From an uncultured Maribacter sp. (GTDB lineage Bacteria; Bacteroidota; Bacteroidia; Flavobacteriales; Flavobacteriaceae), in the NCBI RefSeq assembly GCF_947496775.1, contig NZ_CANMDU010000002.1:372001-436000 (forward strand): a stretch of 64,000 bases of DNA, read 5' to 3'. Position numbers and translations under genes: made by a program. The notes beneath the pieces are model-generated. The model made no database searches and was not told the DNA's origin. It saw nothing but the letters and a program-made list of their open reading frames with translations. Shown in pieces: positions 1 through 7,094 of the stretch. Every line of letters starts with the position of its first letter. Position 1 is the stretch's first letter.

Positions 1-419
1 TATAGAAAGAGAATCGCTTTTAATGGCTCTTTTAAATATGATGGTGATATTCTTTTTTCTAATAATTCGATATTTTCTTTTTGTAATGTTCGAAGTGCGG
101 CTTTAATCTTAAAAAGTAAAGAGGAAAAATCTTTTCTCAAGGAAGAATCTCCTTGATTCTCTATAAGTTTTTCTGAAATAATTAACGCATTCGCTTCTTC
201 TTCGGTAATCATAATCGGTGGTAAAGAAAACCCTTCTACCAAAAAATAGCCGATTCCATTTTCCGACCCAATTGGTATTCCTGCATCTTGAAGCGTTTTA
301 ATATCTCGGTATACGGTTCGCAAACTAATTTCAAATCGTTCAGCAATATCTTTAGCAACAATTACTTTTTTTGATTGTAATTGAATTAAAATTGATGTTA
401 ATCTGGTTAATCTATTCAC
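1..419 (-). CDS. HTH/WYL-type transcriptional regulator, partial
   Basis: Reading the minus strand from a GTG at 417-419 gives about 139 residues running off the left edge of the window. The N-terminus is a helix-turn-helix of the HTH_11 type with the signature FEISLRTVYRDIKTLQDAGI (about residues 28-47), which is typical of YafY/DeoR-like regulators that carry a ligand-sensing WYL domain further on. An in-frame TAA sits four codons upstream and no ATG lies between, so GTG is the likely start. The WYL domain itself would lie outside the window and is inferred from the family. Such regulators usually control a neighbouring gene or their own. Confidence 0.8.
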   Translation of the reverse strand, partial: MNRLTRLTSILIQLQSKKVIVAKDIAERFEISLRTVYRDIKTLQDAGIPIGSENGIGYFLVEGFSLPPIMITEEEANALIISEKLIENQGDSSLRKDFSSLLFKIKAALRTLQKENIELLEKRISPSYLKEPLKAILFL

Positions 420-572
420 TATTTTTAATTAAATGAAGATGTTTTGTCTTGTTTTTCCATAGATTTCTAAAAATGATTAAATTTTTAGTCAGCCTATTTC
501 AGGGCGATGCATTGTTTTAAATTAAAGAAGATTTTATTTGTTTTTACCTCAGTTATTTGCGGCAATAGTTTA

Positions 573-1451
573 TTACTCTAAAAGCCATTTCTTAACAGCA
601 TTTTTATTTTTTATTTTCCCTTTAAATCGCTTCATATACATAGTTTTATCAAATCGAGTATCTAAAATAGTTTCTATTTCCTCAATAACTAGTTTTAAAT
701 TTCTTAATGAAGGTTCTATTTTTAAAACATAATTCTTTCGTTTTTTTTCAAGTCTGATTTCATTTTTAAAAAGAGTAGGCCACCTAGCAGAAACAGTATT
801 GTTCCAATTTTTAAGTTCAATTTCCCAGCATTTTCCCCCTTGAAGAGGATAAACAGAAGTTGTTATTCTTAATCTGCTTTCTTTTTCTTTGGGTGTTAAA
901 TCATTTCCAAATCGAAACCTTCCATCTGTAGATATTTCAAAAAACAATGCCCAATTATTGTCATTGGGTAATTCCAATCCTATTTCCTTTGCCCATTTAT
1001 AGGACTCCAAGTCATTTTGTTTCGATAAAAAGTAATTCTCTATATTTTTAGTTAATACTTTAAATTTTGGATTATCAATAAATTCCAACAATCGTCTAAA
1101 TTGCCATAAATCATTATGATTCTTTTCAAGAAATTGGTTTCCTAAATTTATACTAAACTCTGTGGCTTTATCTTGATTAGATAAAATCAAAAAACACAAA
1201 CAGTACCAATAAGAAATAATGTCAAAAGGATATTTGCTTTCTCTTGGGTACTTATAGTTCTCTATTATTTGAAGTACGAAGCTTACAAGAAACTCATTAG
1301 ATATAAAGGAGTTCATTCGTTCAATTTCCTTTTTGTTCGTTGGAACGTGAGTGTAAGATTCAAGTCTTTTGGAAAACTTTAGAGCTTCCTTTTTCTCAAG
1401 TTTTGAGAGGTTAATTGTACTTTTATTTAGTTTTTCAATTAGTTCGCGCAT
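573..1451 (-). CDS. Hypothetical protein, 292 aa
   Basis: A complete ATG-started frame of 292 residues that I do not recognise. It is soluble, has no signal peptide or membrane segment, and is rich in Lys, Asn, Glu and aromatic residues. The first ~150 residues look helical and the middle (residues ~165-230) looks like beta strands ending in a Trp-rich stretch. It ends just before a ~150-bp gene-free stretch and starts about 20 bp from the attC-like repeat at 1469-1670. It stands alone on its strand and forms the first unit of a run of unrelated small genes separated by similar repeats, so it may be a horizontally acquired cassette gene. Function unknown. Confidence 0.6.
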   Translation of the reverse strand: MRELIEKLNKSTINLSKLEKKEALKFSKRLESYTHVPTNKKEIERMNSFISNEFLVSFVLQIIENYKYPRESKYPFDIISYWYCLCFLILSNQDKATEFSINLGNQFLEKNHNDLWQFRRLLEFIDNPKFKVLTKNIENYFLSKQNDLESYKWAKEIGLELPNDNNWALFFEISTDGRFRFGNDLTPKEKESRLRITTSVYPLQGGKCWEIELKNWNNTVSARWPTLFKNEIRLEKKRKNYVLKIEPSLRNLKLVIEEIETILDTRFDKTMYMKRFKGKIKNKNAVKKWLLE

Positions 1452-1468
1452 TTAGTTTAATTATTGCT

Positions 1469-1670
1469 TACGCCCGAGCTAAAGTTAGTGCGGAGAGCAA
1501 GGAAACACTTTTGTTTCAGTCTACGCACGAAGCCAAAGTTTTTTGTTTGCGTTTATTTTTTTAATAATTAAAATGTCAAATCAAACTGATTTGGCGACAT
1601 TATAAAATTACATAACCCTTTGGAATAAACACCAAACCTCCCGCATTAATTTTAGGTTTTGTTAGGCGTA
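1469..1670. repeat. attC-like foldable intergenic repeat, copy 1
   Basis: This gene-free stretch holds an imperfect palindrome. The arm at 1479-1495 pairs with 1638-1655, one unpaired base apart from G-T pairs and mismatches. An inner hairpin CAAATCA (1577-1583) / TGATTTG (1587-1593) is followed by GCGAC. The right end GTTAGGCGTA (1661-1670) contains GTTAGGC, which fits the integron core GTTRRRY. Parts of the element (AAGCCAAA, GATTTGGCGAC, AAACACCAA) recur in the same order in the element at 2818-3017. The rest of 1671-1817 is AT-rich with nothing recognisable. Confidence 0.6.
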
Positions 1671-1817
1671 GTTTTTGTATTTAAATAGATAATTAGGTAA
1701 GTTTATCAAATAAATTTAGCTAAACTTATATAAGTTACTATATTTGTTTCGTTATATTTAAAGAGGTGAGTTTTCCCTAAACGGATAATTTAAAGCTTTT
1801 TATATCAATTACACCTG

Positions 1818-2330
1818 GTGAACAATACAATACAAAATTCTAAAATTGCTGATAATAACAGCATAATTGCTTTTTTAGTCGAACAGTATGGCGAAAAAGT
1901 AAGTGAGCTATTGGATAAAATTCAAAGTAGCGTTGTTAAATTGGATTTGAAAGGTGAAAAAGATGAAATTGCTAAAAATATAGAGCAAATTCATAGCCAC
2001 CCAATTGAATCAAATTATAAAATGGCCACTATCTCTAAAATGTTTTTGGGCGAATTGATACACAATAAAATGATTGAAGAAATTTTTTCTAAAAGGAAGG
2101 AAGAAATTGAACTTTTGTTTATACCTAAAAGCAATTCAAATTTTTATCTAGTAAAGCTTTTAAGTAATACTTTTGAAAATAGAGACTCTTTTAGAAATGA
2201 AATTCAAGAAAAGTTTTATAGTAAACCATATAGCGATATTCTAAATGTAGATATTGATTTCCTGCCTAAGGAAATTGTAAAGGAAGATGTTATTTCAGAT
2301 GACGTTATTGAAATCAGGAATCTTATTTAA
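1818..2330 (+). CDS. Hypothetical protein, 170 aa
   Basis: An unrecognised, acidic and helical protein of 170 residues. It opens with GTG; I see no ATG start that would keep the N-terminal helix (FLVEQYGEKVSELLDKIQ). There is no signal peptide, membrane segment or known catalytic motif. Its stop codon overlaps the ATG of the next gene by one base (TAATG at 2328-2332), so the two are very probably translated together as one two-gene unit. That unit is bounded on the left by GTTAGGCGTA (1661-1670) and on the right by its exact inverse TACGCCTAAC (2818-2827), the arrangement expected of an integron-type gene cassette. Confidence 0.6.
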   Translation: MNNTIQNSKIADNNSIIAFLVEQYGEKVSELLDKIQSSVVKLDLKGEKDEIAKNIEQIHSHPIESNYKMATISKMFLGELIHNKMIEEIFSKRKEEIELLFIPKSNSNFYLVKLLSNTFENRDSFRNEIQEKFYSKPYSDILNVDIDFLPKEIVKEDVISDDVIEIRNLI

Positions 2331-2785
2331 TGTCAGAATCAGTTCAGCTTAAAACTGTTTGTAGTTTCTGCAAGCAAGCAGTATCAAATGAAAATTTTTT
2401 AGTAGTTGTTGAAGCAAACAATCCGTCACAATTCTATGATTGGAAAACAACAATAGTTTTTTATTGTGGTTTGCATTATATGAAATCATACGCCAATACA
2501 AAGGGAGTTAATTTAGAAAGTCATACCGATTTTAACGAAAAAACAAAATCACAGGGAACAGGTATGCGACCAGAATTAATTATTGATGGAAAAATCAGAA
2601 ATGATTATCTTAACTTAAGACAGTTATCGTACAATTCTAGATATGATGGTTATTTTTCTTCAAAGATTGGTAAAACTTTAAGGAAAGGTAGATTAAGAGA
2701 TTCTAAAGAATATTTATCAAATATAAAAGGCTGGATAGTTCCTAAATTAGAAAGAGAAAATATTCAAATATCTTACACTTTTTAA
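2330..2785 (+). CDS. Hypothetical protein with possible zinc site, 151 aa
   Basis: Second gene of the unit, starting on the last base of its neighbour's stop codon. The N-terminus carries CSFC (about residues 11-14) and, some 30 residues later, YCGLH. This Cys/His pattern could bind one zinc ion. The remaining ~100 residues are basic and show no family signature I recognise. The pairing with the upstream acidic helical protein and the tight coupling suggest that the two proteins act together, perhaps as a toxin-antitoxin or small defence pair, but nothing in the sequence proves this. Confidence 0.55.
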   Translation: MSESVQLKTVCSFCKQAVSNENFLVVVEANNPSQFYDWKTTIVFYCGLHYMKSYANTKGVNLESHTDFNEKTKSQGTGMRPELIIDGKIRNDYLNLRQLSYNSRYDGYFSSKIGKTLRKGRLRDSKEYLSNIKGWIVPKLERENIQISYTF

Positions 2786-2817
2786 TAATTTAGTTTCGCA
2801 TAAAATTTGGTTCAAAT

Positions 2818-3017
2818 TACGCCTAACGTTAAATATATGGCAAGTTGGGCAAAAAATAAGCGATTAATTTCGTTTTAGCCACAAGCCAAATCTTTTTATT
2901 TTGTTTTAATTTTTCTCTTTTAATACCAAATCAAAAGATTTGGCGACTTCGCAAATACACAACTATTTTTTGATTAAACACCAATCGCCCTATTTGCTAT
3001 ATATAGTGTTACCACAC
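2818..3017. repeat. attC-like foldable intergenic repeat, copy 2
   Basis: Second copy of the ~200-bp element. The left end TACGCCTAAC (2818-2827) contains GCCTAAC, matching the integron inverse core RYYYAAC and exactly complementary to 1661-1670. The left arm from 2828 (AATATATGGCAA, then GGGC) pairs imperfectly with the right arm near 2985-3005 (GCCC, then TTTGCTATATATA). An inner hairpin CCAAATC / GATTTGG near 2923-2942 is followed by GCGAC, as in copy 1. The right end is TGTTACCACAC (3007-3017), whose exact inverse GTGTGGTAACA lies at 3868-3878 beyond the next gene pair. Confidence 0.6.
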
Positions 3018-3104
3018 GTTTTTATTCAGTTGCTATATCAGTATTAAAATTAAATGGTCGTTTTATTTAGTTAAATAGAGAAAAGGGGGAGTCAAATTTA
3101 TTCC

Positions 3105-3524
3105 CTATTTAGAAAAGACAAGTTCCGAAACCATTAAAGGTTTTTCTCTGACAACAGACGACAAAATAAGTTGATTATTAATTATTTGTGAAATACAGAA
3201 AACACAATACTTACCAAATTCCCCGTTTTTTCTAAAATCAGTTAATTCGGATTTTGAGTAATTTAAATCAGAGATATTAAATACCTTAGAGTTTTTATTA
3301 TCTACGATTGTTAAGTTCATTTTTTCATTTTCTATAGGTCTAAATACAATGCTTATTTCATCTTTTGTCAATTCATTTTGTAAAAAACGGTACGATTCTA
3401 TTCCGTCTTTATCGTTAGAAAATATTATTGCAATAACAGGCGGTTCTTTGTTGTAATCACGAGATTTAAAGAACGAAAGTTTTATTGCTTTTTGAAAAGA
3501 TTGCTCAAATTCGTTTTCTGTCAT
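3105..3524 (-). CDS. Hypothetical protein, 139 aa
   Basis: An unrecognised soluble protein of 139 residues with alternating strand and helix character (VIAIIFSNDKDG near residues 30-41) and a pair of cysteines (YCVFC, about residues 106-110). It has no signal peptide or membrane segment. It lies 50 bp downstream of the minus-strand gene starting at 3850, probably in the same transcript. Both genes sit between the exact inverted ends at 3007-3017 and 3868-3878 and therefore look like one mobile unit. Function unknown. Confidence 0.55.
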   Translation of the reverse strand: MTENEFEQSFQKAIKLSFFKSRDYNKEPPVIAIIFSNDKDGIESYRFLQNELTKDEISIVFRPIENEKMNLTIVDNKNSKVFNISDLNYSKSELTDFRKNGEFGKYCVFCISQIINNQLILSSVVREKPLMVSELVFSK

Positions 3525-3574
3525 TTTGGTTTTTATTAGTTAGGAGATAAAGTTTTTTCAGAATTAATATTTTA

Positions 3575-3850
3575 CTACTTACAATCGTCTTCAAAAATAG
3601 CATCTATTGCTTCTTGAATCAATTTACTCCTATTAGCTAGGTTTTCTACCAATTCTGGGTCAACAGGAGCGAATTCCTTTAAAGCACATTTCATAGATAT
3701 TAAAGAATCGTAATCAATATTTTTGAAGTTTTTAGGTGTGATTATTTTATCAAATAACCTTTCTTCTTTTGAATTTTTATGATTTATTATTATTTCGGAG
3801 TAAAATCTATCACAATTTAATTTTTCATATTTTAATTTAAACTCCTCCAT
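3575..3850 (-). CDS. Hypothetical protein, 91 aa
   Basis: A small unrecognised protein of 91 residues starting with ATG at 3848-3850. The N-terminal half is basic and the C-terminal half is a helical acidic segment (LIQEAIDAIFEDDCK). The start lies about 18 bp inside the inverted end GTGTGGTAACA (3868-3878). It is the first gene of the minus-strand pair inside the 3007-3878 unit. Size and pairing with the next gene would fit a toxin-antitoxin or immunity-type pair, but no motif supports any specific function. Confidence 0.5.
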   Translation of the reverse strand: MEEFKLKYEKLNCDRFYSEIIINHKNSKEERLFDKIITPKNFKNIDYDSLISMKCALKEFAPVDPELVENLANRSKLIQEAIDAIFEDDCK

Positions 3851-3867
3851 AAATAACTGTTTTTAAT

Positions 3868-3878
3868 GTGTGGTAACA
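3868..3878. repeat. Right inverted end of the 3007-3878 unit
   Basis: GTGTGGTAACA here is the exact inverse complement of TGTTACCACAC at 3007-3017. The pair brackets the two minus-strand genes at 3105-3850. A different exact pair (1661-1670 / 2818-2827) brackets the unit before it, so the ends are specific to each unit. No clear third copy of the ~200-bp foldable element follows. The stretch 3879-4105 is AT-rich and otherwise holds only the TGTGT motifs described separately. Confidence 0.5.
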
Positions 3879-3984
3879 ATTGAATATAGATCACTAGTAA
3901 TCTATATATCTTTTATAGGACGAATCTAATTAATCTTTATTAAATCGAAAGAAAATTCTTCAAAATATTATTTTTCTTAAACAA

Positions 3985-4003
3985 ATGTGTCAATATAACA
4001 CAT
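3985..4003. promoter_or_regulatory. Candidate operator ATGTGT-N7-ACACAT
   Basis: A perfect 6-bp inverted repeat with a 7-bp spacer lies about 100 bp upstream of the resolvase-like gene. Two more TGTGT-containing words (near 4020 and 4044) lie between it and the start codon. Several half-sites close to a gene whose product keeps a helix-turn-helix suggests autoregulation. This is inference from position and symmetry only. Confidence 0.35.
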
Positions 4004-4105
4004 CCTAAACATGATACAATTGTGTTTTTTGTAAATCACTAAAGTGTGTTAAAAACAACTACCTTAAAATTAATACAAATATATATTTAGCCTTATATTT
4101 ACAAT

Positions 4106-4702
4106 ATGAGAGCAAGATATTATAGGGTAGATTCTATTACGTCTAAAACCAAGAAAGAATTAGAAAAAAAATACAAAACAGAAGAATTGTTTATAGATGT
4201 ATGCAGTTCTAGCATACCATTTAAAGAAAGATTAAGGAGTAAAGAATTATTAAACTTTTTAAATACATTAGAAGGATTTAAAATAGATTATATAAGCGTA
4301 AACTCTTTGGATGAATTTGGTAAAAATATACACGATATACTTTCCACTATTACAGTATTTAATCAGTTAGGTTTAACAATTAAAATAGATAACCTAAAGA
4401 TAGAGTCTTTGGTAAAAGGAAAACCAAATGAAACTTTTGTTTTACTTGTAAATGCGCTTACCAATATTGCGGATATGGAAAAGAAAACTATGTTAGATTT
4501 ACAGAAAAAAGGCATTGCTAAAGCCAAAGCCAAAGGGGTGTATAAAGGCCGAATAAAAGGTTCTGTAGAGCCTAAGGAAGTTGTTCTTAAGAAATATAAT
4601 AAAGTTATTAAGGTGCTTTCTACAGGGAAAAGCCTGCGAGAAACAGCAAAAATTTGTAAGGTTAGTTTAGGAACGGTACAAAAAGTTAAAAAGCTACTTT
4701 AG
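4106..4702 (+). CDS. Degenerate serine recombinase (resolvase-like DNA-binding protein)
   Basis: A 198-residue protein with the layout of a small serine recombinase: N-terminal resolvase fold, long connecting helix (KGIAKAKAKGVYKGR, about 140-155) and C-terminal helix-turn-helix (LRETAKICKVSLGTVQKV). Catalytic positions are altered. The usual RVS nucleophile motif reads R7-V8-D9-S10, and the conserved SxDRxxR reads S67-L-D-E-F-G-K73, so both arginines of that motif are lost. It is therefore unlikely to be a normal recombinase and may act as a DNA-binding regulator. It lies next to the cassette-like genes to its left. Length is normal for the family, and there is no frameshift. Confidence 0.75.
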   Translation: MRARYYRVDSITSKTKKELEKKYKTEELFIDVCSSSIPFKERLRSKELLNFLNTLEGFKIDYISVNSLDEFGKNIHDILSTITVFNQLGLTIKIDNLKIESLVKGKPNETFVLLVNALTNIADMEKKTMLDLQKKGIAKAKAKGVYKGRIKGSVEPKEVVLKKYNKVIKVLSTGKSLRETAKICKVSLGTVQKVKKLL

Positions 4703-4732
4703 TAAAAGAACCATTCTTTTTCTGTTTTCTTC

Positions 4733-5296
4733 TTAAAGTTGTAGTTCTCCGTTATTTTGGTCTTTCTCTTCTGGTGATTGCATTATAAAAAGGTCTTTAA
4801 GAATATAAGATGCAATAATTAGTATACCAACAGTAAGTAACGGAATGGCATATTGCCAATCTAATATTTTTAAAAGGCTTCCAGAAATTATAGCAAGTGT
4901 ACCAATAAGCATTGCAATATTCCAAAAGATTTGTGTTAAGCTGTTTTTGGCTCTTCGATCTTCATCCATAAAATACGCAGTGCCTTCCATAACAAACCAA
5001 GTTATAAAAGTTATCCCCGTTACTATCTGAAAAAATAGGGTATACGGGAAATCGAGTAGGTTTAAAATTCCATTAGTAGTCCAGAATAATACAAGTGTCA
5101 TTTTAACATAATCTACTGTTTTTTTCTCTTCTTTTTTATAAAACCTAATGGCGTATAATATACTTAGTAAACAGAAAGAAATTAAAATAATTTCAAAAGC
5201 GTATGGCCAATTTAAAACCCTCGATAGCATTCCTGCTAAGAGAGCAGCGATAGTAATTCGAATCGGTATTTTTAGTATTTTTTTAGTACTAGCCAT
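4733..5296 (-). CDS. Multi-pass membrane protein, 187 aa
   Basis: An integral membrane protein with about six hydrophobic segments in three pairs (roughly residues 12-52, 64-105 and 121-168). The motif L(x)3-4LxWxYA occurs near residue 25 (RVLNWPYAF) and again near 145 (KILDWQYAI), showing an internal duplication. The words recall the lipid-facing motif of the gliding protein GldL, but the rest does not match, so I do not assign it. The C-terminal tail is acidic and presumably cytoplasmic. It is convergent with the resolvase-like gene and starts 17 bp after the DUF559-like gene, with which it may share a transcript. Confidence 0.65.
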   Translation of the reverse strand: MASTKKILKIPIRITIAALLAGMLSRVLNWPYAFEIILISFCLLSILYAIRFYKKEEKKTVDYVKMTLVLFWTTNGILNLLDFPYTLFFQIVTGITFITWFVMEGTAYFMDEDRRAKNSLTQIFWNIAMLIGTLAIISGSLLKILDWQYAIPLLTVGILIIASYILKDLFIMQSPEEKDQNNGELQL

Positions 5297-5313
5297 AACT
5301 TTTTAATTTTATA

Positions 5314-5757
5314 TCATATTGCTTTTATATTGGCTTTTAAACCTTCCATAATACCTATGATGTTATTAACTGTTTCCTTTAAATAATATCTAATTAATAC
5401 ATGAGGAATACGTATGGTTGTAAACCCATTTTTAAAAGAATGCATATCTTCTTCTAAATCATTAATAGCCTGCTCGTGACTAAGTTTGTCGTATTGAGAG
5501 TCTATTTCAATATTTAGTTTTACTCTAGAAATGGCAATGTCAATAGATTTTTTTCCATCCCACCATTCTAGCATAGCGCTAACACCAGCTTCTTTTAAGC
5601 CATAATACAATTGTATAGCTTCTAGAGGGGTGTTATTCTTTTCTATTAACTTTTCTATTCTAGCTTGGTGTTGATCACATAATTCTACGCCAAGAGATTC
5701 CATAGCGTTTTTATGATCTAAATAACCGAGCTCTTTATTACATTCTAAACATGTCAT
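5314..5757 (-). CDS. DUF559-like endonuclease-fold protein
   Basis: A 147-residue protein with an N-terminal CLEC...CDQH pattern (C3, C6, C27, H30) that looks like a zinc finger, followed by a DUF559/Vsr-like restriction-endonuclease fold. The core pattern is IDIAI...LNIEIDSQYD (about residues 71-91), in which D72, E84 and D86 could form the metal site, followed by a basic/helical segment and the strand FTTIRIPHV. Proteins of this superfamily are often found with DNA modification, repair or defence genes. No such partner is present here, so the substrate is unknown. It probably heads a two-gene minus-strand transcript with the membrane protein. Confidence 0.6.
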   Translation of the reverse strand: MTCLECNKELGYLDHKNAMESLGVELCDQHQARIEKLIEKNNTPLEAIQLYYGLKEAGVSAMLEWWDGKKSIDIAISRVKLNIEIDSQYDKLSHEQAINDLEEDMHSFKNGFTTIRIPHVLIRYYLKETVNNIIGIMEGLKANIKAI

Positions 5758-5841
5758 TATTCGTAGGGAACTTTAAATTTGGGACTACTATAACCTTGTA
5801 TTTTTTGGATTATTATACTAGTTCGATGTAATGCACCTAAC

Positions 5842-5876
5842 TTTTAGACGAACTGCATTTTTTTAGACGAACTGCA
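5842..5876. promoter_or_regulatory. Tandem 16-bp direct repeat, candidate activator site
   Basis: TTTTAGACGAACTGCA occurs twice, at 5842-5857 and 5861-5876, with a 19-bp period (about two helical turns). A partial inverted version, AGTTCGATGTAATGCA, lies just upstream near 5819-5834. The repeat sits ~100 bp before the DUF2891-transporter-pxpABC operon. Direct repeats on one helix face are typical sites for AraC- or LytTR-type regulators; the protein here is unknown. Confidence 0.45.
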
Positions 5877-5978
5877 CGTTTTGTGTTAAAATTATTTTTA
5901 GATAAAAGGAATTAAGGATCACATATGTTATAATTAAAGCCCTTATCTTTAATATCTCATTTTGTAATTTGTTTAGAT

Positions 5979-7094
5979 ATGGTTCTTAAAAAAAGAAATT
6001 TTATAATTTATGCCTTTATAGCCTTTTTTGTGTTTAGTTGTAAGGAGGAGGGTGCCACGGGAAAAACAGGTACTTCTATAACTTTACCTGAAATAAAACT
6101 AACGCTTTCCGAGGCTAATCGTCTTGCGAGTTTGCCCTTAGAATGTATGCAGGTGGAGTTCCCTAATAAATTAAACCAGACCATGAATGATTCTGCGCAT
6201 TTAGGAATGCCTAAACAATTGCATCCGGCATTTTATGGTTGTTTTGATTGGCATTCGGCGGTACATGGACATTGGTCCTTGGTATCTTTGTTAAAACAAT
6301 TTCCTAGTATAGAAAATGGCCAAGAGATTAAAGAAAAATTAAAGACCAATATATCTAAAGAAAACATAGAAGCGGAACTAGCTTATTTTAAAAGAAAAGG
6401 AAATGCTACCTATGAAAGGACTTATGGTTGGGCTTGGGTATTAAAATTAGCCGAAGAGTTACATACTTGGGATACTCCCCTAGCAAGAGAGTTAGAAACT
6501 AACTTACAGCCATTAACAGATTATATAGTAAAAGCATATACCGTTTTTTTACCTAAATTAAACTATCCAATTAGAGTGGGAGAACATTCTAATACGGCAT
6601 TTGGACTAAGTCTAGCATTAGATTATGCAGAAGTTGTAAATAGTGTAGAGTTAAAAAATAGTATAGAATCTACAGTAAATAGATTTTACATAAAAGATAA
6701 AAATTGCCCATTGGGCTGGGAGCCAAGCGGATTCGATTTTCTTTCGCCATGTTTAGAAGAAGCAAATATTGTTAGGCGATTTATGACTCCCGCGGATTTT
6801 AAAAGATGGTTAGATGCTTTTTTACCGCAATTAACAAATGTAGATTTTGAGCTAGAGCCAGGTAAAGTATCAGACCGTGCGGATGGCAAAATGGTGCATT
6901 TAGATGGTTTAAATTTTAGTAGAGCTTGGTGTTTATACGGCATTTCTAATAGTATTCCAGAGTATAAGCATCTAGAGGTAATAGCAGGGAATCATATTTT
7001 ACATTCCCTTCCTAATATTGTAGACGGTAATTACAGTGGCACCCATTGGTTAGGAACGTTTGCGCTTTATTCTTTAAATAAATCTCCCAAGTAG
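5979..7094 (+). CDS. DUF2891 family lipoprotein
   Basis: A 371-residue protein whose N-terminus is a lipoprotein signal (hydrophobic stretch then FVFSC, Cys about residue 21), so it is probably membrane-anchored in the envelope. The body matches the DUF2891 family: CMQVEFPNKL, then HPAFYGCFDWHSAVHGHW (about residues 81-99) with clustered His and Trp, and a helical repeat pattern like that of alpha/alpha-toroid enzymes. The family has no assigned reaction as far as I know. It is the first gene of an operon with an Nramp-like transporter (next base after its stop) and 5-oxoprolinase, so it may release or bind a pyroglutamate-containing substrate. That role is inference. Confidence 0.85.
   Translation: MVLKKRNFIIYAFIAFFVFSCKEEGATGKTGTSITLPEIKLTLSEANRLASLPLECMQVEFPNKLNQTMNDSAHLGMPKQLHPAFYGCFDWHSAVHGHWSLVSLLKQFPSIENGQEIKEKLKTNISKENIEAELAYFKRKGNATYERTYGWAWVLKLAEELHTWDTPLARELETNLQPLTDYIVKAYTVFLPKLNYPIRVGEHSNTAFGLSLALDYAEVVNSVELKNSIESTVNRFYIKDKNCPLGWEPSGFDFLSPCLEEANIVRRFMTPADFKRWLDAFLPQLTNVDFELEPGKVSDRADGKMVHLDGLNFSRAWCLYGISNSIPEYKHLEVIAGNHILHSLPNIVDGNYSGTHWLGTFALYSLNKSPK

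Noticed and set aside
4106-4702. Active site-specific recombinase driving the cassette-like units to its left
   Set aside because: The catalytic Ser position and both arginines of SxDRxxR are changed, and integron-type attC sites would need a tyrosine integrase.
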